A stretch of 64,000 bases of DNA, taken from positions 1 to 64,000 of the forward strand of contig JADYYY010000001.1 of assembly GCA_020853395.1 (NCBI GenBank), written 5' to 3'. Shown here in pieces: positions 16,128 to 24,465 of the stretch (within the stretch, counting starts at the first letter, position 1; every line of letters begins with the position of its first letter). The position numbers and the translations under genes are program-made. Under the pieces are notes generated by a model that ran no database searches, was not told the DNA's origin, and worked only from the letters and a program-made list of their open reading frames with translations. This stretch comes from Acidobacteriota bacterium. Lineage in GTDB: Bacteria; Acidobacteriota; Vicinamibacteria; Vicinamibacterales; SCN-69-37.

Positions 16128-17396
16128 GTGCCCGGAGCCGCGAACGTCCTGATGCCGCAGATGGGCGAATCGGTCGCCGAAGGAACGATCGTCCGCTGGA
16201 TCAAGCGGGTCGGCGATGCCGTCGAGAAGGACGAACCGCTCTTCGAGATCTCGACCGACAAGGTGGATGCCGAGATCCCCTCGCCCGACGCCGGCGTCGT
16301 CCTGGAAATCCGCGTGGCGGAGGGCGAGACGGTGCCGGTCCACTCCGTCGTCGCCGTGATCGGGACGGAGGGGCAACGCGTGCCGCCCGCGATGAGCACG
16401 GCGCCGGGTGCGCGCTCTGCGCCAGTGCCGCCGCCGGCCGAGACGTCCGGCGCGGGGGCCGGAGCGCCTGGCGCGACGGTCTCGCTGCTCACGGCAGCGC
16501 CGCTCCGAGCCGTCTCTGCCGATGACCGGCTCCGAACCCGATCGTCGCCCGTCGTCCGGAAGATTGCGCAGGCGCGCGGGATCGACATCGGTCAGCTCAC
16601 CGGGACCGGCATCAGGGGACGCGTGACCCGGCGCGACATCGAGGCGTACATCGAGCGCGGTCGCACCCGAGCCCGTCCGTCGCTGCCGCCGGCCTACCAG
16701 CCTGGCGACAACGTCCGGCTGGAGAAGATGTCGGTGATGCGGCGGAAGATCGCCGAGCACATGCTGGCGAGCGTGCAGACGGCTCCTCATGTGTACTCGG
16801 CGTTCGAGGTCGATTTCAGCCGGGTCGACGCGCTTCGCGCGGCGCGCCGGGCCGAGTACGAGTCGGCGGGCACGCGGCTGACCTACACGGCCTTCATCGC
16901 GCGCGCGACCGTCGAGGCGCTTCGCGAGTGCCCGTGGGCGAACGCGTCGGTGGACGGCGAGACCATCGTCTACAAGCACGACATCCATCTCGGCATCGCC
17001 GTCGCGCTCGAACAGGGGCTGATCGTGCCGGTCATCCGGCACGCGGATCGGCTGTCGATGATGGAACTGTGCCGGGCGATCCAGGATCTGGCCGCCCGCG
17101 CCCGCGCGAAGCAGCTCAAGGTGGACGACGTGCAGAATGGCACGTTCACGATCACCAATCCCGGCGTGTTCGGCGCGGTGTTCGGTCTGCCGATCATCAA
17201 CCAGCCGCAAGTCGCGATCCTCGGCGTCGGCACCGTCGACAAGCGCGCCGTCGTCGTGGACGATGCCGTGGCCGTGCGGCCGATGTGCTATCTCACGCTC
17301 GGCCACGACCACCGGCTCATCGACGGCGCGGAGGGCGCCAGGTTCCTTCAGACGATCAAGAGCCGGATCGAAGGCTTCGACGCGTCACAGCTCTAA
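16128..17396 (+). CDS. Dihydrolipoamide acyltransferase (E2) of a 2-oxoacid dehydrogenase
   Basis: E2 core enzyme that carries acyl groups on lipoyl-lysine to CoA. The 422 residues contain one lipoyl domain (about 5-80; MPQMGESVAEGTIV, lipoyl-Lys in EISTDKVDAEI), an Ala/Pro linker, a peripheral-subunit-binding domain (about 135-170; SSPVVRKIAQARGID, GTGIRGRVTRRDI), and the catalytic domain ending in HDHRLIDGAEGARFL with the His and Asp of the active site. The sequence fits the branched-chain or 2-oxoglutarate E2 group; which one cannot be settled because no E1 gene is in view. GTG at 16128 was chosen as the first start after lpdA; an ATG at 16152 is possible. Confidence 0.92.
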   Translation: MPGAANVLMPQMGESVAEGTIVRWIKRVGDAVEKDEPLFEISTDKVDAEIPSPDAGVVLEIRVAEGETVPVHSVVAVIGTEGQRVPPAMSTAPGARSAPVPPPAETSGAGAGAPGATVSLLTAAPLRAVSADDRLRTRSSPVVRKIAQARGIDIGQLTGTGIRGRVTRRDIEAYIERGRTRARPSLPPAYQPGDNVRLEKMSVMRRKIAEHMLASVQTAPHVYSAFEVDFSRVDALRAARRAEYESAGTRLTYTAFIARATVEALRECPWANASVDGETIVYKHDIHLGIAVALEQGLIVPVIRHADRLSMMELCRAIQDLAARARAKQLKVDDVQNGTFTITNPGVFGAVFGLPIINQPQVAILGVGTVDKRAVVVDDAVAVRPMCYLTLGHDHRLIDGAEGARFLQTIKSRIEGFDASQL

Positions 17397-17402
17397 CGCG
17401 GC

Positions 17403-18062
17403 GTGGAAGAGCACCGCTCGCTCGACGTTCGCCGGCTGGGCCTCCTGCCTTACGACGAAGCGCTCGTCCTCCAGCGCCAGCTCGTGGAGGCACGGCGGTC
17501 GGGCACGATCGGCGACACGCTGCTGCTCGTCGAGCACCCTCCGGTGATCACCCTGGGCGCCAGGAACCGGACGGGCCCCCAACACATCACGGCGTCGCCC
17601 GAGCGGCTGGCCGAGCTCGGCGTCGTGGTCGCCGACGCAGGCCGGGGCGGGGACGTCACCTACCACGGGCCCGGGCAGCTCGTCGGATATCCGATTCTCG
17701 ATCTCCGGCCGGATCGCTGCGACGTCCATCGCTATGTGCGCGATCTCGAAGAAGCGCTGATCATCGCGCTGGGTGCATTCGCCGTGGCGGGCGGGCGCGT
17801 TCAGGGGCGAAGCGGCGTGTGGGTCGGACCGGCGGGACAGGAAGCCAAGATCGCGGCCATCGGCGTGCGGATCAGCCGCTGGATCACCTCGCACGGCTTC
17901 GCGCTCAACGTCGCCACCGACCTGCAGCACTTCGACCTGATCGTGCCGTGCGGCATCACGGATCGGGGCGTGACGTCGCTCGAGCGCGTGCTCGGCCGTC
18001 AGGTGGAGATGGCCGACGTCGAGCGCGCGATCGTGGACGGCATGCAGCGCGTGTTCACGTAG
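17403..18062 (+). CDS. lipB: Octanoyltransferase LipB
   Basis: Transfers octanoate from acyl-carrier protein to lipoyl-domain lysines, the first step of lipoate synthesis. The 219-residue sequence has the family signatures RGGDVTYHGPGQLVGYPI, KIAAIGVRISRWITSHGFALNV with its catalytic Lys, and the catalytic Cys in LIVPCGI. It starts (GTG) 6 nt after E2, so the lipoyl-bearing E2, its recycling E3 and the lipoylation enzyme are co-expressed. LipA is not in the window. The 3' end overlaps the convergent decarboxylase gene by 8 nt. Confidence 0.95.
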   Translation: MEEHRSLDVRRLGLLPYDEALVLQRQLVEARRSGTIGDTLLLVEHPPVITLGARNRTGPQHITASPERLAELGVVVADAGRGGDVTYHGPGQLVGYPILDLRPDRCDVHRYVRDLEEALIIALGAFAVAGGRVQGRSGVWVGPAGQEAKIAAIGVRISRWITSHGFALNVATDLQHFDLIVPCGITDRGVTSLERVLGRQVEMADVERAIVDGMQRVFT

Positions 18063-19575
18063 CCTGCTCGCGCCGGAGCGCGGCGGGTCTCAGCGCTCCG
18101 TCAATCGATGCGCCGGCCGCCGTGACGATCCCCGGCAGCGCCAGGACGTCGTCGTGCCCGGTGTGGAAATTGACGATGCAGGCGCGCAGCACGTAGCGGT
18201 CTCCGATGACGGCGTTCGAAACGAACGCCCGCCCCGAGCGCTGCAGATCGTCGAGCAGGGCTTCATTGAGCTGGTTGAGGTACTCCGCGACCGCCCGTTC
18301 GCCGCGCCTGGCCCCCAGGTCCGGTGGGATGAACCGGAAGGTCGTGATGCTGAGCGACTGCGTGACGAGCTCCAGGCTTTCGTCCGCGGCCACGGCGTCG
18401 GCGAGCGTACGCGAGAGGCTGATGTCGTCGCTGATCATGCGACGGTAGCCGTCGGCGCCCGCGTGTTGCAGAGCGAGCCACACTTTGAGGGCGCGGAACC
18501 CGCGCGAGTTCTGCGGCCCGTAGTCGACGTAGTTCGTGACGTGCTCGTCGAAGTGGTAGTACGGCGGGTGATACGAGAAGGCGCGCCGGAGATCGTCCGG
18601 GTCGCGGACGAGTGCGCAGCCGGCTTCGAGCGGCGCGTACAGCCACTTGTGCGGGTCGACGGCGACCGAGTCCGCCGAGGCGAGCGCGCGAAGGTCCGGA
18701 GGCGCATCGACGGCGGCTGCCGCGAAGCCGCCGTACGCGCCGTCCACGTGAAACCACAGTTGTTCGTCGTGGCACAGTTGCGCCAATTCCCGGAGCGGAT
18801 CGATCGCGCCGGTGCTCACCGACCCCGCGGTGCCGACGACCAGGAACGGGATGTCGCCGGCGGCCCGATCGCGGGCGAGCACTGCCGTCAGCGCGGCGAG
18901 ATCCATTCGCAGATCGGCGCCGGTGGGCACCCACCGAATCGCATCGGTGCCGAGGCCCGAGAGATCCGCTGCCTTCTGAATCCAGGTGTGCGTCTCACGG
19001 GAGGCGTACACGCGAAGCGGTCGCCGGCCCGTGCCCTGCGCGCGGACGTCCCACGGCGCGCGGGCTGCGCGCGCGGCGAAGAACCCGACGAAGTTCGCCA
19101 TGTTGCCGCCGCTGACGAGCAAGCCTCCGCTCGCCGGGCTCGCACCGATGAGCTCCGCGATCCACCGGACCGTCTGGGCCTCGACTTCGCTCGCCGCCGG
19201 AGACAGGCGCCAGCTCCCGACGTTCGGATTGAGGGCCGACGCCAGGAAATCGCCCAGAATGCCGATGGGCGCCGGTGGCGCCGTGATGTACCCGAAGAAC
19301 CTCGGGTGTGCGTTGAACAGCGAGTGCTCGAAGAGTGCCGGCGTGACCCGCGCGAGCAGCTCCGCTGCGTCCGTGCCCTGACGCGGCAGCGCACGGTCGA
19401 GATCCAGCGCCTCTCGCACCGACGATGGGCGCTCGTCGTGCGTGACGGGACGTCCGGGGATCCTGGCCAACTCGTCGGCCAGCAGGTCGACGAGCCGATG
19501 CGCCGCGGCGCGGAACTCGTCCGCGCTCATCGCGAGCGGCGCGCGACGTGCCCCGCGGCCCTCGCCGCCGTTCAT
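18055..19575 (-). CDS. PLP-dependent group II amino-acid decarboxylase
   Basis: A 506-residue fold-type I PLP enzyme. The cofactor lysine is in SVAVDPHKWLYAPLEAGC, a conserved glycine/serine block is SGGNMANFVGFFAARAAR, and HVDGAYGGFAAA carries the PLP-binding Asp. FFGYITAPPAPIGILGDF near the N-terminus is typical of aromatic-L-amino-acid and related decarboxylases. The exact amino acid cannot be read from the motifs. Its ATG overlaps the stop of the preceding LmbE gene (ATGA), so the two are translationally coupled. The 3' end meets lipB tail to tail. Confidence 0.9.
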   Translation of the reverse strand: MNGGEGRGARRAPLAMSADEFRAAAHRLVDLLADELARIPGRPVTHDERPSSVREALDLDRALPRQGTDAAELLARVTPALFEHSLFNAHPRFFGYITAPPAPIGILGDFLASALNPNVGSWRLSPAASEVEAQTVRWIAELIGASPASGGLLVSGGNMANFVGFFAARAARAPWDVRAQGTGRRPLRVYASRETHTWIQKAADLSGLGTDAIRWVPTGADLRMDLAALTAVLARDRAAGDIPFLVVGTAGSVSTGAIDPLRELAQLCHDEQLWFHVDGAYGGFAAAAVDAPPDLRALASADSVAVDPHKWLYAPLEAGCALVRDPDDLRRAFSYHPPYYHFDEHVTNYVDYGPQNSRGFRALKVWLALQHAGADGYRRMISDDISLSRTLADAVAADESLELVTQSLSITTFRFIPPDLGARRGERAVAEYLNQLNEALLDDLQRSGRAFVSNAVIGDRYVLRACIVNFHTGHDDVLALPGIVTAAGASIDGALRPAALRREQAT

Positions 19576-20387
19576 CGCACGCCCTCGAAGAGATCGTGTT
19601 CCACCGCGCGTCCTCCGTTGACGAAGCTGAACACACGATAGAAGGACTGCGAGCCCCAGAGCGCCTCATGACGCTCAGGCGAGAGACGCTGCAGGCCTTC
19701 GTACGCCGTGACTTGCGATTCGTGACAGGCCACCGCCTGCCTCACGCGCTGCCAGTGGGCGCGCGTGTCGATGGCCGTGGTCAACTGCCAGTCGGGCCAC
19801 GGGATCGCCTGGCGGGCGACGCCGTCGACCGTGGAGACGAGGCGCCGGAAGGCTTCCTCGTAGACGTCCCAGGTCGACTGCGGCCAAGCGATGTAGTACA
19901 GCTTGTCCACCCGGTGCGGAGCGACGGCGCTGCCGGCATCGAACGCGTGGTCTGCCGCGCCGACGACGGCCGCCGATGCGAGCTGCGAGATCGCGATGTG
20001 ATCGGGATGGCCGTACGCGCCGTCCGGCGGAAACGTGACCACGACGTGCGGGCGAGCTCGCCGCAGCTCGGCGGCGATTCGCGCGATGGCCTCGCGCGGA
20101 TCCGCTCGGTCAAGTTCTTGATCCTGATAGTCGAGCACGGTGACGTCGCGGATCCCCAGGATCGAGGCGGCAGCACGTAACTCGGCTTCGCGGATGCGGC
20201 CGAGCGCGTCCGGGCCGGGATGCTCCGGAGGGTCGCGATGGCCGCGGTAACGCCCTCGCTGGCCGCGCGTGGCCACGACAATCGCCGTTTCGACGCCCTC
20301 GGCGGAGTACTTGGCCAGCGTCCCTCCCATCCCGAGCGTCTCATCGTCGGGATGAGCCAGCACGGCCATCAGGCGGAGCGGCGGCAC
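19572..20387 (-). CDS. LmbE/PIG-L family zinc deacetylase
   Basis: An N-acetylglucosamine-type deacetylase of about 271 residues. It has the zinc motif AHPDDETLGMGGTLA (about 11-25), the second motif PDGAYGHPDHIAIS, and the conserved WPQSTWDVYEEAF. Family members deacetylate GlcNAc-linked small molecules in mycothiol, bacillithiol or antibiotic pathways; no such pathway gene lies beside it, so the substrate is open. The GTG at 20387 gives the family-like start MPPLRLMAVLAHPDDE; an ATG at 20369 is an alternative. It lies 26 nt after the dehydrogenase-like gene and overlaps the decarboxylase start by 4 nt. Confidence 0.9.
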   Translation of the reverse strand: MPPLRLMAVLAHPDDETLGMGGTLAKYSAEGVETAIVVATRGQRGRYRGHRDPPEHPGPDALGRIREAELRAAASILGIRDVTVLDYQDQELDRADPREAIARIAAELRRARPHVVVTFPPDGAYGHPDHIAISQLASAAVVGAADHAFDAGSAVAPHRVDKLYYIAWPQSTWDVYEEAFRRLVSTVDGVARQAIPWPDWQLTTAIDTRAHWQRVRQAVACHESQVTAYEGLQRLSPERHEALWGSQSFYRVFSFVNGGRAVEHDLFEGVR

Positions 20388-20413
20388 AGCCGGATTGTAG
20401 ACCGCGGACGTCG

Positions 20414-21256
20414 TCAGCCGGCGACGCCCAGACCGTTGACGAGCTGCGTGCGCTCTTGCGGGCTGAGCGAAGGCGGGAGCCGGCTGAGCACACGAAGACG
20501 TCCAAGCTCGAGCGGCAGGAGGACGCCCGCTCCGCGCGCCTCGACGCCGTCGTCGATGATGGCCGTTCCCGGAATCGGGACGCGGCTCCCCGATATCAGC
20601 CCTTCGACGATGCGCGCCGTCGCAGATGCGATCGCGTAGGGGCCTGCGGGCCAGAGCCTCGCTACCGACCGGCCGATCGCCGCCAGGCGATGCGGCGGGA
20701 TGCGATCGGTCAGCAAGGATCCTCCGACGCACGCGCTCGACCAGCCGATCACGAACTCCGGCGGCCGGCCCACGACGGCCACCTGCACGCCGGCGGCGTT
20801 CAGTTCGAGTCCAGCAAGGGCCTGGACGGCGCCGACGATGGCTGCCGGAGCGCTGCCGACCAGCCGCGCCGCCGGAACGGACAGATCGCGATGGACGGCT
20901 TCCATCAACGGCGTCTGCTGCGGCCCTGCGAAGACGAAGGCGGCCGACGTGCCCGCGCGCACGAGGCGTCGAATCAGCGTCAATCCCCGGTCGCCGGTCC
21001 ACTCGCCGTCCTTGATGTCGTCGGCCATCACGACGACCGAAGCGCCGCACGCGGCGAGCACGTCCGGCGTGGCGGTGACCGGCGTGTCGGATCCTTCGAT
21101 GGGGCCCGCCTGGCGGATGTCGAGCGCCTTGCCGGCCGCGATCGCATCGGCGGCGTCGATGAGCACGATGGTGGGCGATGGCTGCGGCCGCTGCGTCAAT
21201 CGATGCGCGATCGCCGCGCCGATCGGGCCCGCGCCGACAATGGCGACGAACGACAT
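20414..21256 (-). CDS. Malate/lactate dehydrogenase-like protein without catalytic residues
   Basis: A 280-residue protein whose N-terminus is a clear NAD-binding Rossmann fold of the LDH/MDH type: IVGAGPIGAAIAHRLTQR (4-21), VLIDAADAIAAGKALDIRQ, and VVVMADDIKDG. In true enzymes the segment after the cofactor domain carries LDxxR and then a GEHGD-type catalytic His, followed by VWSSA. Here the aligned stretches read SAPAAIVGAVQALAG and VVGRPPEFVIGWSSA, so the Asp, Arg and His are all missing while the framework is kept. It is the first gene of a run with the LmbE and decarboxylase genes, 29 nt from a divergent SDR. It may bind a nucleotide rather than oxidise malate. Confidence 0.75.
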   Translation of the reverse strand: MSFVAIVGAGPIGAAIAHRLTQRPQPSPTIVLIDAADAIAAGKALDIRQAGPIEGSDTPVTATPDVLAACGASVVVMADDIKDGEWTGDRGLTLIRRLVRAGTSAAFVFAGPQQTPLMEAVHRDLSVPAARLVGSAPAAIVGAVQALAGLELNAAGVQVAVVGRPPEFVIGWSSACVGGSLLTDRIPPHRLAAIGRSVARLWPAGPYAIASATARIVEGLISGSRVPIPGTAIIDDGVEARGAGVLLPLELGRLRVLSRLPPSLSPQERTQLVNGLGVAG

Positions 21257-21285
21257 GGCGGTATTCTAAAGGGGCCGGAGGTGCG

Positions 21286-22002
21286 ATGCGTCGAGCGATT
21301 GCCACGGGTGGAACGCGCGGGATCGGACGATCGATTGCGAGGGCGATCCTCGCGTCCGGCGGGCGGGTGATGATCACGGGCGTCGATACCGGCCGGATCG
21401 AACAGGCCGTGCGCGTGCTGGGCGAAGACAGCGGCCGGCCCGACGACGTCGCGGGCGCGCTCGCGGACGTCCGCGATCCGGTCGCGGTCGACCGCGCCGT
21501 GCAGGAGGCCGTCAGCCGGTTCGGCGCAATCGACACGCTCGTCAACAACGCGGGCATCGGCGTGTTCAGCGAAGTGGCCGCGATGACCGATGCCGACTGG
21601 CACCGCGTGATGAACACGAACCTGACCGGCGCGTTCTATTGCACGCGCGCGGTGATTCCGGCGATGCGGCGCGCCGGCGGCGGCTGGATCGTGAACATCG
21701 CGAGCCTGGCCGGCCGCAACCCGTTCGCCGGCGGCGCCGCGTACTGCGCGTCCAAGGCGGCGGTCATTGCGTTCAGCGAAGCGCTGATGCAGGAAGTCCG
21801 CTACGACGGCATCCGTGTGACGGTGGTCATGCCGGGTTCGGTCGCGACCGAGTTCTCGGGGCGGATGGTCACGCCGGAGGACGCCTGGAAGCTGTCGCCA
21901 GACGACGTCGCCGAGGCCGTGATGGACCTCTTCCGCCATCCCGGCCGGAGCCTGCCGAGCAGGATCGAGATCCGGCCCGCGCAGCCGAAGAGCCGGTCGT
22001 GA
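21286..22002 (+). CDS. Short-chain dehydrogenase/reductase
   Basis: A 238-residue classical SDR. It has TGGTRGIGRSIARAI (7-21), NNAG near residue 89, the catalytic Ser in NIASLAGRNPF, and YCASKAAVIAF with the Tyr and Lys. The late motif VVMPGSVATEF resembles 3-ketoacyl-reductase-like members of unknown substrate. The ATG at 21286 has GGAG at 21277-21280, which decides against the longer frame starting at 21178. The gene is divergent from the dehydrogenase-like gene and followed closely by an MBL hydrolase. Confidence 0.92.
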   Translation: MRRAIATGGTRGIGRSIARAILASGGRVMITGVDTGRIEQAVRVLGEDSGRPDDVAGALADVRDPVAVDRAVQEAVSRFGAIDTLVNNAGIGVFSEVAAMTDADWHRVMNTNLTGAFYCTRAVIPAMRRAGGGWIVNIASLAGRNPFAGGAAYCASKAAVIAFSEALMQEVRYDGIRVTVVMPGSVATEFSGRMVTPEDAWKLSPDDVAEAVMDLFRHPGRSLPSRIEIRPAQPKSRS

Positions 22003-22036
22003 GCGCGCGGGTGCCCGCGTGGCGCGGCGCCGCCAG

Positions 22037-22684
22037 ATGATCGTCACGACCGCAGCGGTGCCGCCGTTCTTCAAGAACGGCTATCTCGTCGCGTGCGAGG
22101 AAACGCGGGAAGGCGTGCTCGTCGATCCCGGCGACGAAGTCGACGAGCTGCTGGCCGCAGCCCGCTCCTCCAGGACGACCGTCAGGCACATCCTGCTGAC
22201 GCACGCGCACCTCGACCACATCACGGGCGTCGCGCGCGCCAAGACGGCGTTGGGCGTGGACGTCTGGCTCCATCGGGACGATCTGTTCCTGTACGATGCG
22301 CTCGTCCAGCAGGGCGTGATGTTCGGCCTCGTGCTGCCGCCCGCGCCGCCCGTGGACGCCTTCTACGACGTTCGCGTCGCGCTCACGTTCGGACGCTACG
22401 TCGTGGAGATCCTGCACACGCCCGGGCATTGTCCAGGAGGCGTGTGCCTGGCGATCGGACGTGCCGGAACCACCGCGCGCGAGCTCTTCGTCGGCGACAC
22501 GCTCTTCGCGGGCTCGATCGGCCGCACCGATCTGCCCGGCGGCGACCACGAGACGCTGATTCGATCGATCCGCGACGTCCTGTTCGCCTTTCCGGACGAC
22601 ACGGTCGTGCACTCCGGGCACGGCCCTGTCACCACGGTCGGCGTCGAACGCCGGACGAACCCGTTTCTGACGGCAGGGCGCTAG
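22037..22684 (+). CDS. MBL-fold (glyoxalase II-like) metallo-hydrolase
   Basis: A 215-residue metallo-beta-lactamase-fold hydrolase. It has the metal motif LLTHAHLDHITG (HxHxDH), a third His in LHTPGHCPGGVCL, the bridging Asp in ELFVGDTLFAGSIGRTDL, and a final His in VHSGHGPVTTVG. GSIGRTDLPGGD is typical of the glyoxalase II and related hydroxyacyl-thioester hydrolase group. The ATG at 22037 was chosen; a GTG at 22019 is in frame, and neither has an obvious ribosome-binding site. It lies 34 nt after the SDR gene and may be co-transcribed with it. Confidence 0.9.
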   Translation: MIVTTAAVPPFFKNGYLVACEETREGVLVDPGDEVDELLAAARSSRTTVRHILLTHAHLDHITGVARAKTALGVDVWLHRDDLFLYDALVQQGVMFGLVLPPAPPVDAFYDVRVALTFGRYVVEILHTPGHCPGGVCLAIGRAGTTARELFVGDTLFAGSIGRTDLPGGDHETLIRSIRDVLFAFPDDTVVHSGHGPVTTVGVERRTNPFLTAGR

Positions 22685-22694
22685 CGCCTGGGTG

Positions 22695-22873
22695 GGCTGT
22701 GCTTCCACTTCGATGCGGCCGATCGTTCCGGTCGCCCGCCGCGGCGCGCGCGCCGCGGCGGCCGTTCGTGCTCTCCAAGCTCTCGACGACTCGCGGGTCG
22801 AATCGATCGGCGATGGGGCGGCCGAACGTGATCGGCGTGTCGGAACTCTGGAGAATCACGCCGGCTGCGGGCT
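22695..22873 (-). pseudogene. Decayed copy of the FHA gene at 29352-29645
   Basis: Read on the minus strand, this stretch matches the intact FHA gene in three blocks. VILQSSDTPITF corresponds to WILQSLDPPITF, DRFDPRVVESLESTNG to DRSDQLVVEDLGSTNG, and GDR followed by TIGRIEVEAQP to GDRLTIGRIEFQVQP. About 90 nt between the first two blocks are gone, including the phosphopeptide-binding Arg and the SRxH motif. A further short deletion follows STNG, and a 2-nt deletion after GDR shifts the frame. Identity is also obvious at DNA level (gaacgtgatcgg, atcgatcggcg, cgatgcggccgatcg). It lies in the short gap between the MBL gene and the radical-SAM gene. Confidence 0.75.
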
Positions 22874-22902
22874 GTCCCGTTCCGCGTTCGCCGGCGCACG
22901 TG

Positions 22903-24438
22903 CTATCCCGACAAGCTGCGCGACCGGTTCCATTTCCGCCGCAGGTACCAGATCTCGCTGAAGAACCGCATGTACCGCGCGTTCTCGATCCCCTCGTGGA
23001 AGTACTGCCAGAAGTTCCTGGCCACCCGCCCCGGACGCATGACGAACGAGATGACGTAGAAGTTCGTGTACATCCAGATCATCCTGAGGTACAGCTCGCG
23101 CGGCGAGACGTTCGGCGTGTACGACTTGCCGCGGCTCGAGTAGAAGTCGACGACGCTCTCGAGCTCGTCGGCCGCCGCGTCCAGCTCCTTACCGGGAAAG
23201 AGCTGTCTGAAATAGGCCGTACCTGGATAGGGTGTGAACTTGGCCACGGTCACATCGTGCACGCCCATTACGGCCAGCTTCCGGATGAGCTGCAGGGTGC
23301 GGCGCATGCCCGAGCGCGTGTCTTCCGGGAAGCCGATGACGAAGAAGCACGCCACGGTCATCCTCGTACGAAGGACGACGCGCACCGCCTCGAGCAGGCG
23401 AGGCAGGCTCACCTGCTTCTTCACCGCTTTCAGCGTCCGCTCGTCGCCCGACTCCGGCGCGAACGCAAAGTTCCTCAAGCCCGATCGGTCGAGCGCCACG
23501 GCCAGCTCCGCGTCGAACGCCTCGCACCGCGTGCCGGCCGGGAGTTGATAGTGGATGCCGAGATTCCGGCGGAAGAGCTCGTTCGCGAAGTCCAGCGTCT
23601 TCTTGCGGTTGACGACGAAAGTGGAATCCATGAAGGTGAAGCCGGTGACGTTGTACCGGGCCTGCATGTGGGCCATCTCGTCGACCAGCCGCACGGGATC
23701 GCGCATCACGTAGCGCTGCGTCCACATGTCGGGGTTCGAGCAGAACGTGCACTCGAACGGGCACCCTCGGCTGCCGAGGATCGGCATCGATCGTCCGAGG
23801 TTGACGCCGGTCACCTGGTGCGCGGCGATGTACGCCTCGATGCTCCATGCATCCCAATCGGGATACGGCAGGTCGTCGATCTCCGTGATGCGCCGCCGCG
23901 CCGGCGTCGAGAGAACGGAGCCGTCAGGCGCCGAATAGGCGATTCCGGCGACGTCGCGCCACGAGCGGCCGGCGTCGACGCGCTCGACCAGCTCTCGAAA
24001 GGTCTCTTCGCCCTCGCCGAGGACCGCGACGTCGAACAGCCGTGAGGCCAGGACGCTCTCTGGCAGAGCGGTGGGATGCTCGCCGCCCGCGACGAACAGG
24101 GCGCCGGGAAACCGCGGACGCAGCGCGCGCGCGAGATCCACCACGAGCGGCCAGCAATGGCTGAACAGGCACGTGAACCCAAAGACCCGCGTGCTCATCG
24201 GGACGCGCGCCACGACCTCGTCGACCGTCAGTCCCTGGATCAGGATCGGTTCGCTGCGGATGTTCCGATACGGGCGGATCCGATCCAGCGCCTCACCGCA
24301 GGCGTCGATGGCGGTGTACGTGTAGCCGTGCCTCTTGAGGAACGCGCCGATGTACGCGAGACCGAGCGACGGCGACGGCGTCTGAATCTGCAGGCCGCTC
24401 GCGGTCTTGAGACCCTGATGATTGATGAGCGTGATCAC
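22903..24438 (-). CDS. B12-binding-domain radical SAM protein
   Basis: A 511-residue radical SAM enzyme. Residues 1-150 form a cobalamin-binding-like Rossmann domain (PSLGLAYIGAFLKRHGY, VFGFTCLFSHCWPLVVDL, VAGGEHPTALPE, VLGEGEETF). The usual DxHxxG His is not obvious. The radical SAM core follows, with the cluster cysteines in GSRGCPFECTFCSNPD (C226, C230, C233). The C-terminal region is Tyr/Trp/Phe-rich. Such proteins methylate or rearrange unactivated carbons, often on lipids, hopanoids or antibiotics. It is the last gene of the four-gene glycosylation run, 27 nt after the GT2 gene, which suggests a lipid or glycan substrate. Relation to hopanoid HpnJ-type enzymes is possible but not shown. 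Confidence 0.9.
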   Translation of the reverse strand: MITLINHQGLKTASGLQIQTPSPSLGLAYIGAFLKRHGYTYTAIDACGEALDRIRPYRNIRSEPILIQGLTVDEVVARVPMSTRVFGFTCLFSHCWPLVVDLARALRPRFPGALFVAGGEHPTALPESVLASRLFDVAVLGEGEETFRELVERVDAGRSWRDVAGIAYSAPDGSVLSTPARRRITEIDDLPYPDWDAWSIEAYIAAHQVTGVNLGRSMPILGSRGCPFECTFCSNPDMWTQRYVMRDPVRLVDEMAHMQARYNVTGFTFMDSTFVVNRKKTLDFANELFRRNLGIHYQLPAGTRCEAFDAELAVALDRSGLRNFAFAPESGDERTLKAVKKQVSLPRLLEAVRVVLRTRMTVACFFVIGFPEDTRSGMRRTLQLIRKLAVMGVHDVTVAKFTPYPGTAYFRQLFPGKELDAAADELESVVDFYSSRGKSYTPNVSPRELYLRMIWMYTNFYVISFVMRPGRVARNFWQYFHEGIENARYMRFFSEIWYLRRKWNRSRSLSG

Positions 24439-24465
24439 GGTCAGGCCACCGATCTCTCGTGTCCA

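Noticed and set aside
22903-24438. Assignment of the radical-SAM protein as hopanoid HpnJ or a similar hopanoid enzyme
   Set aside because: HpnCDE are 11 kb away in another operon and no hopanoid-specific motif is recognisable. The local context is glycosyltransferases.
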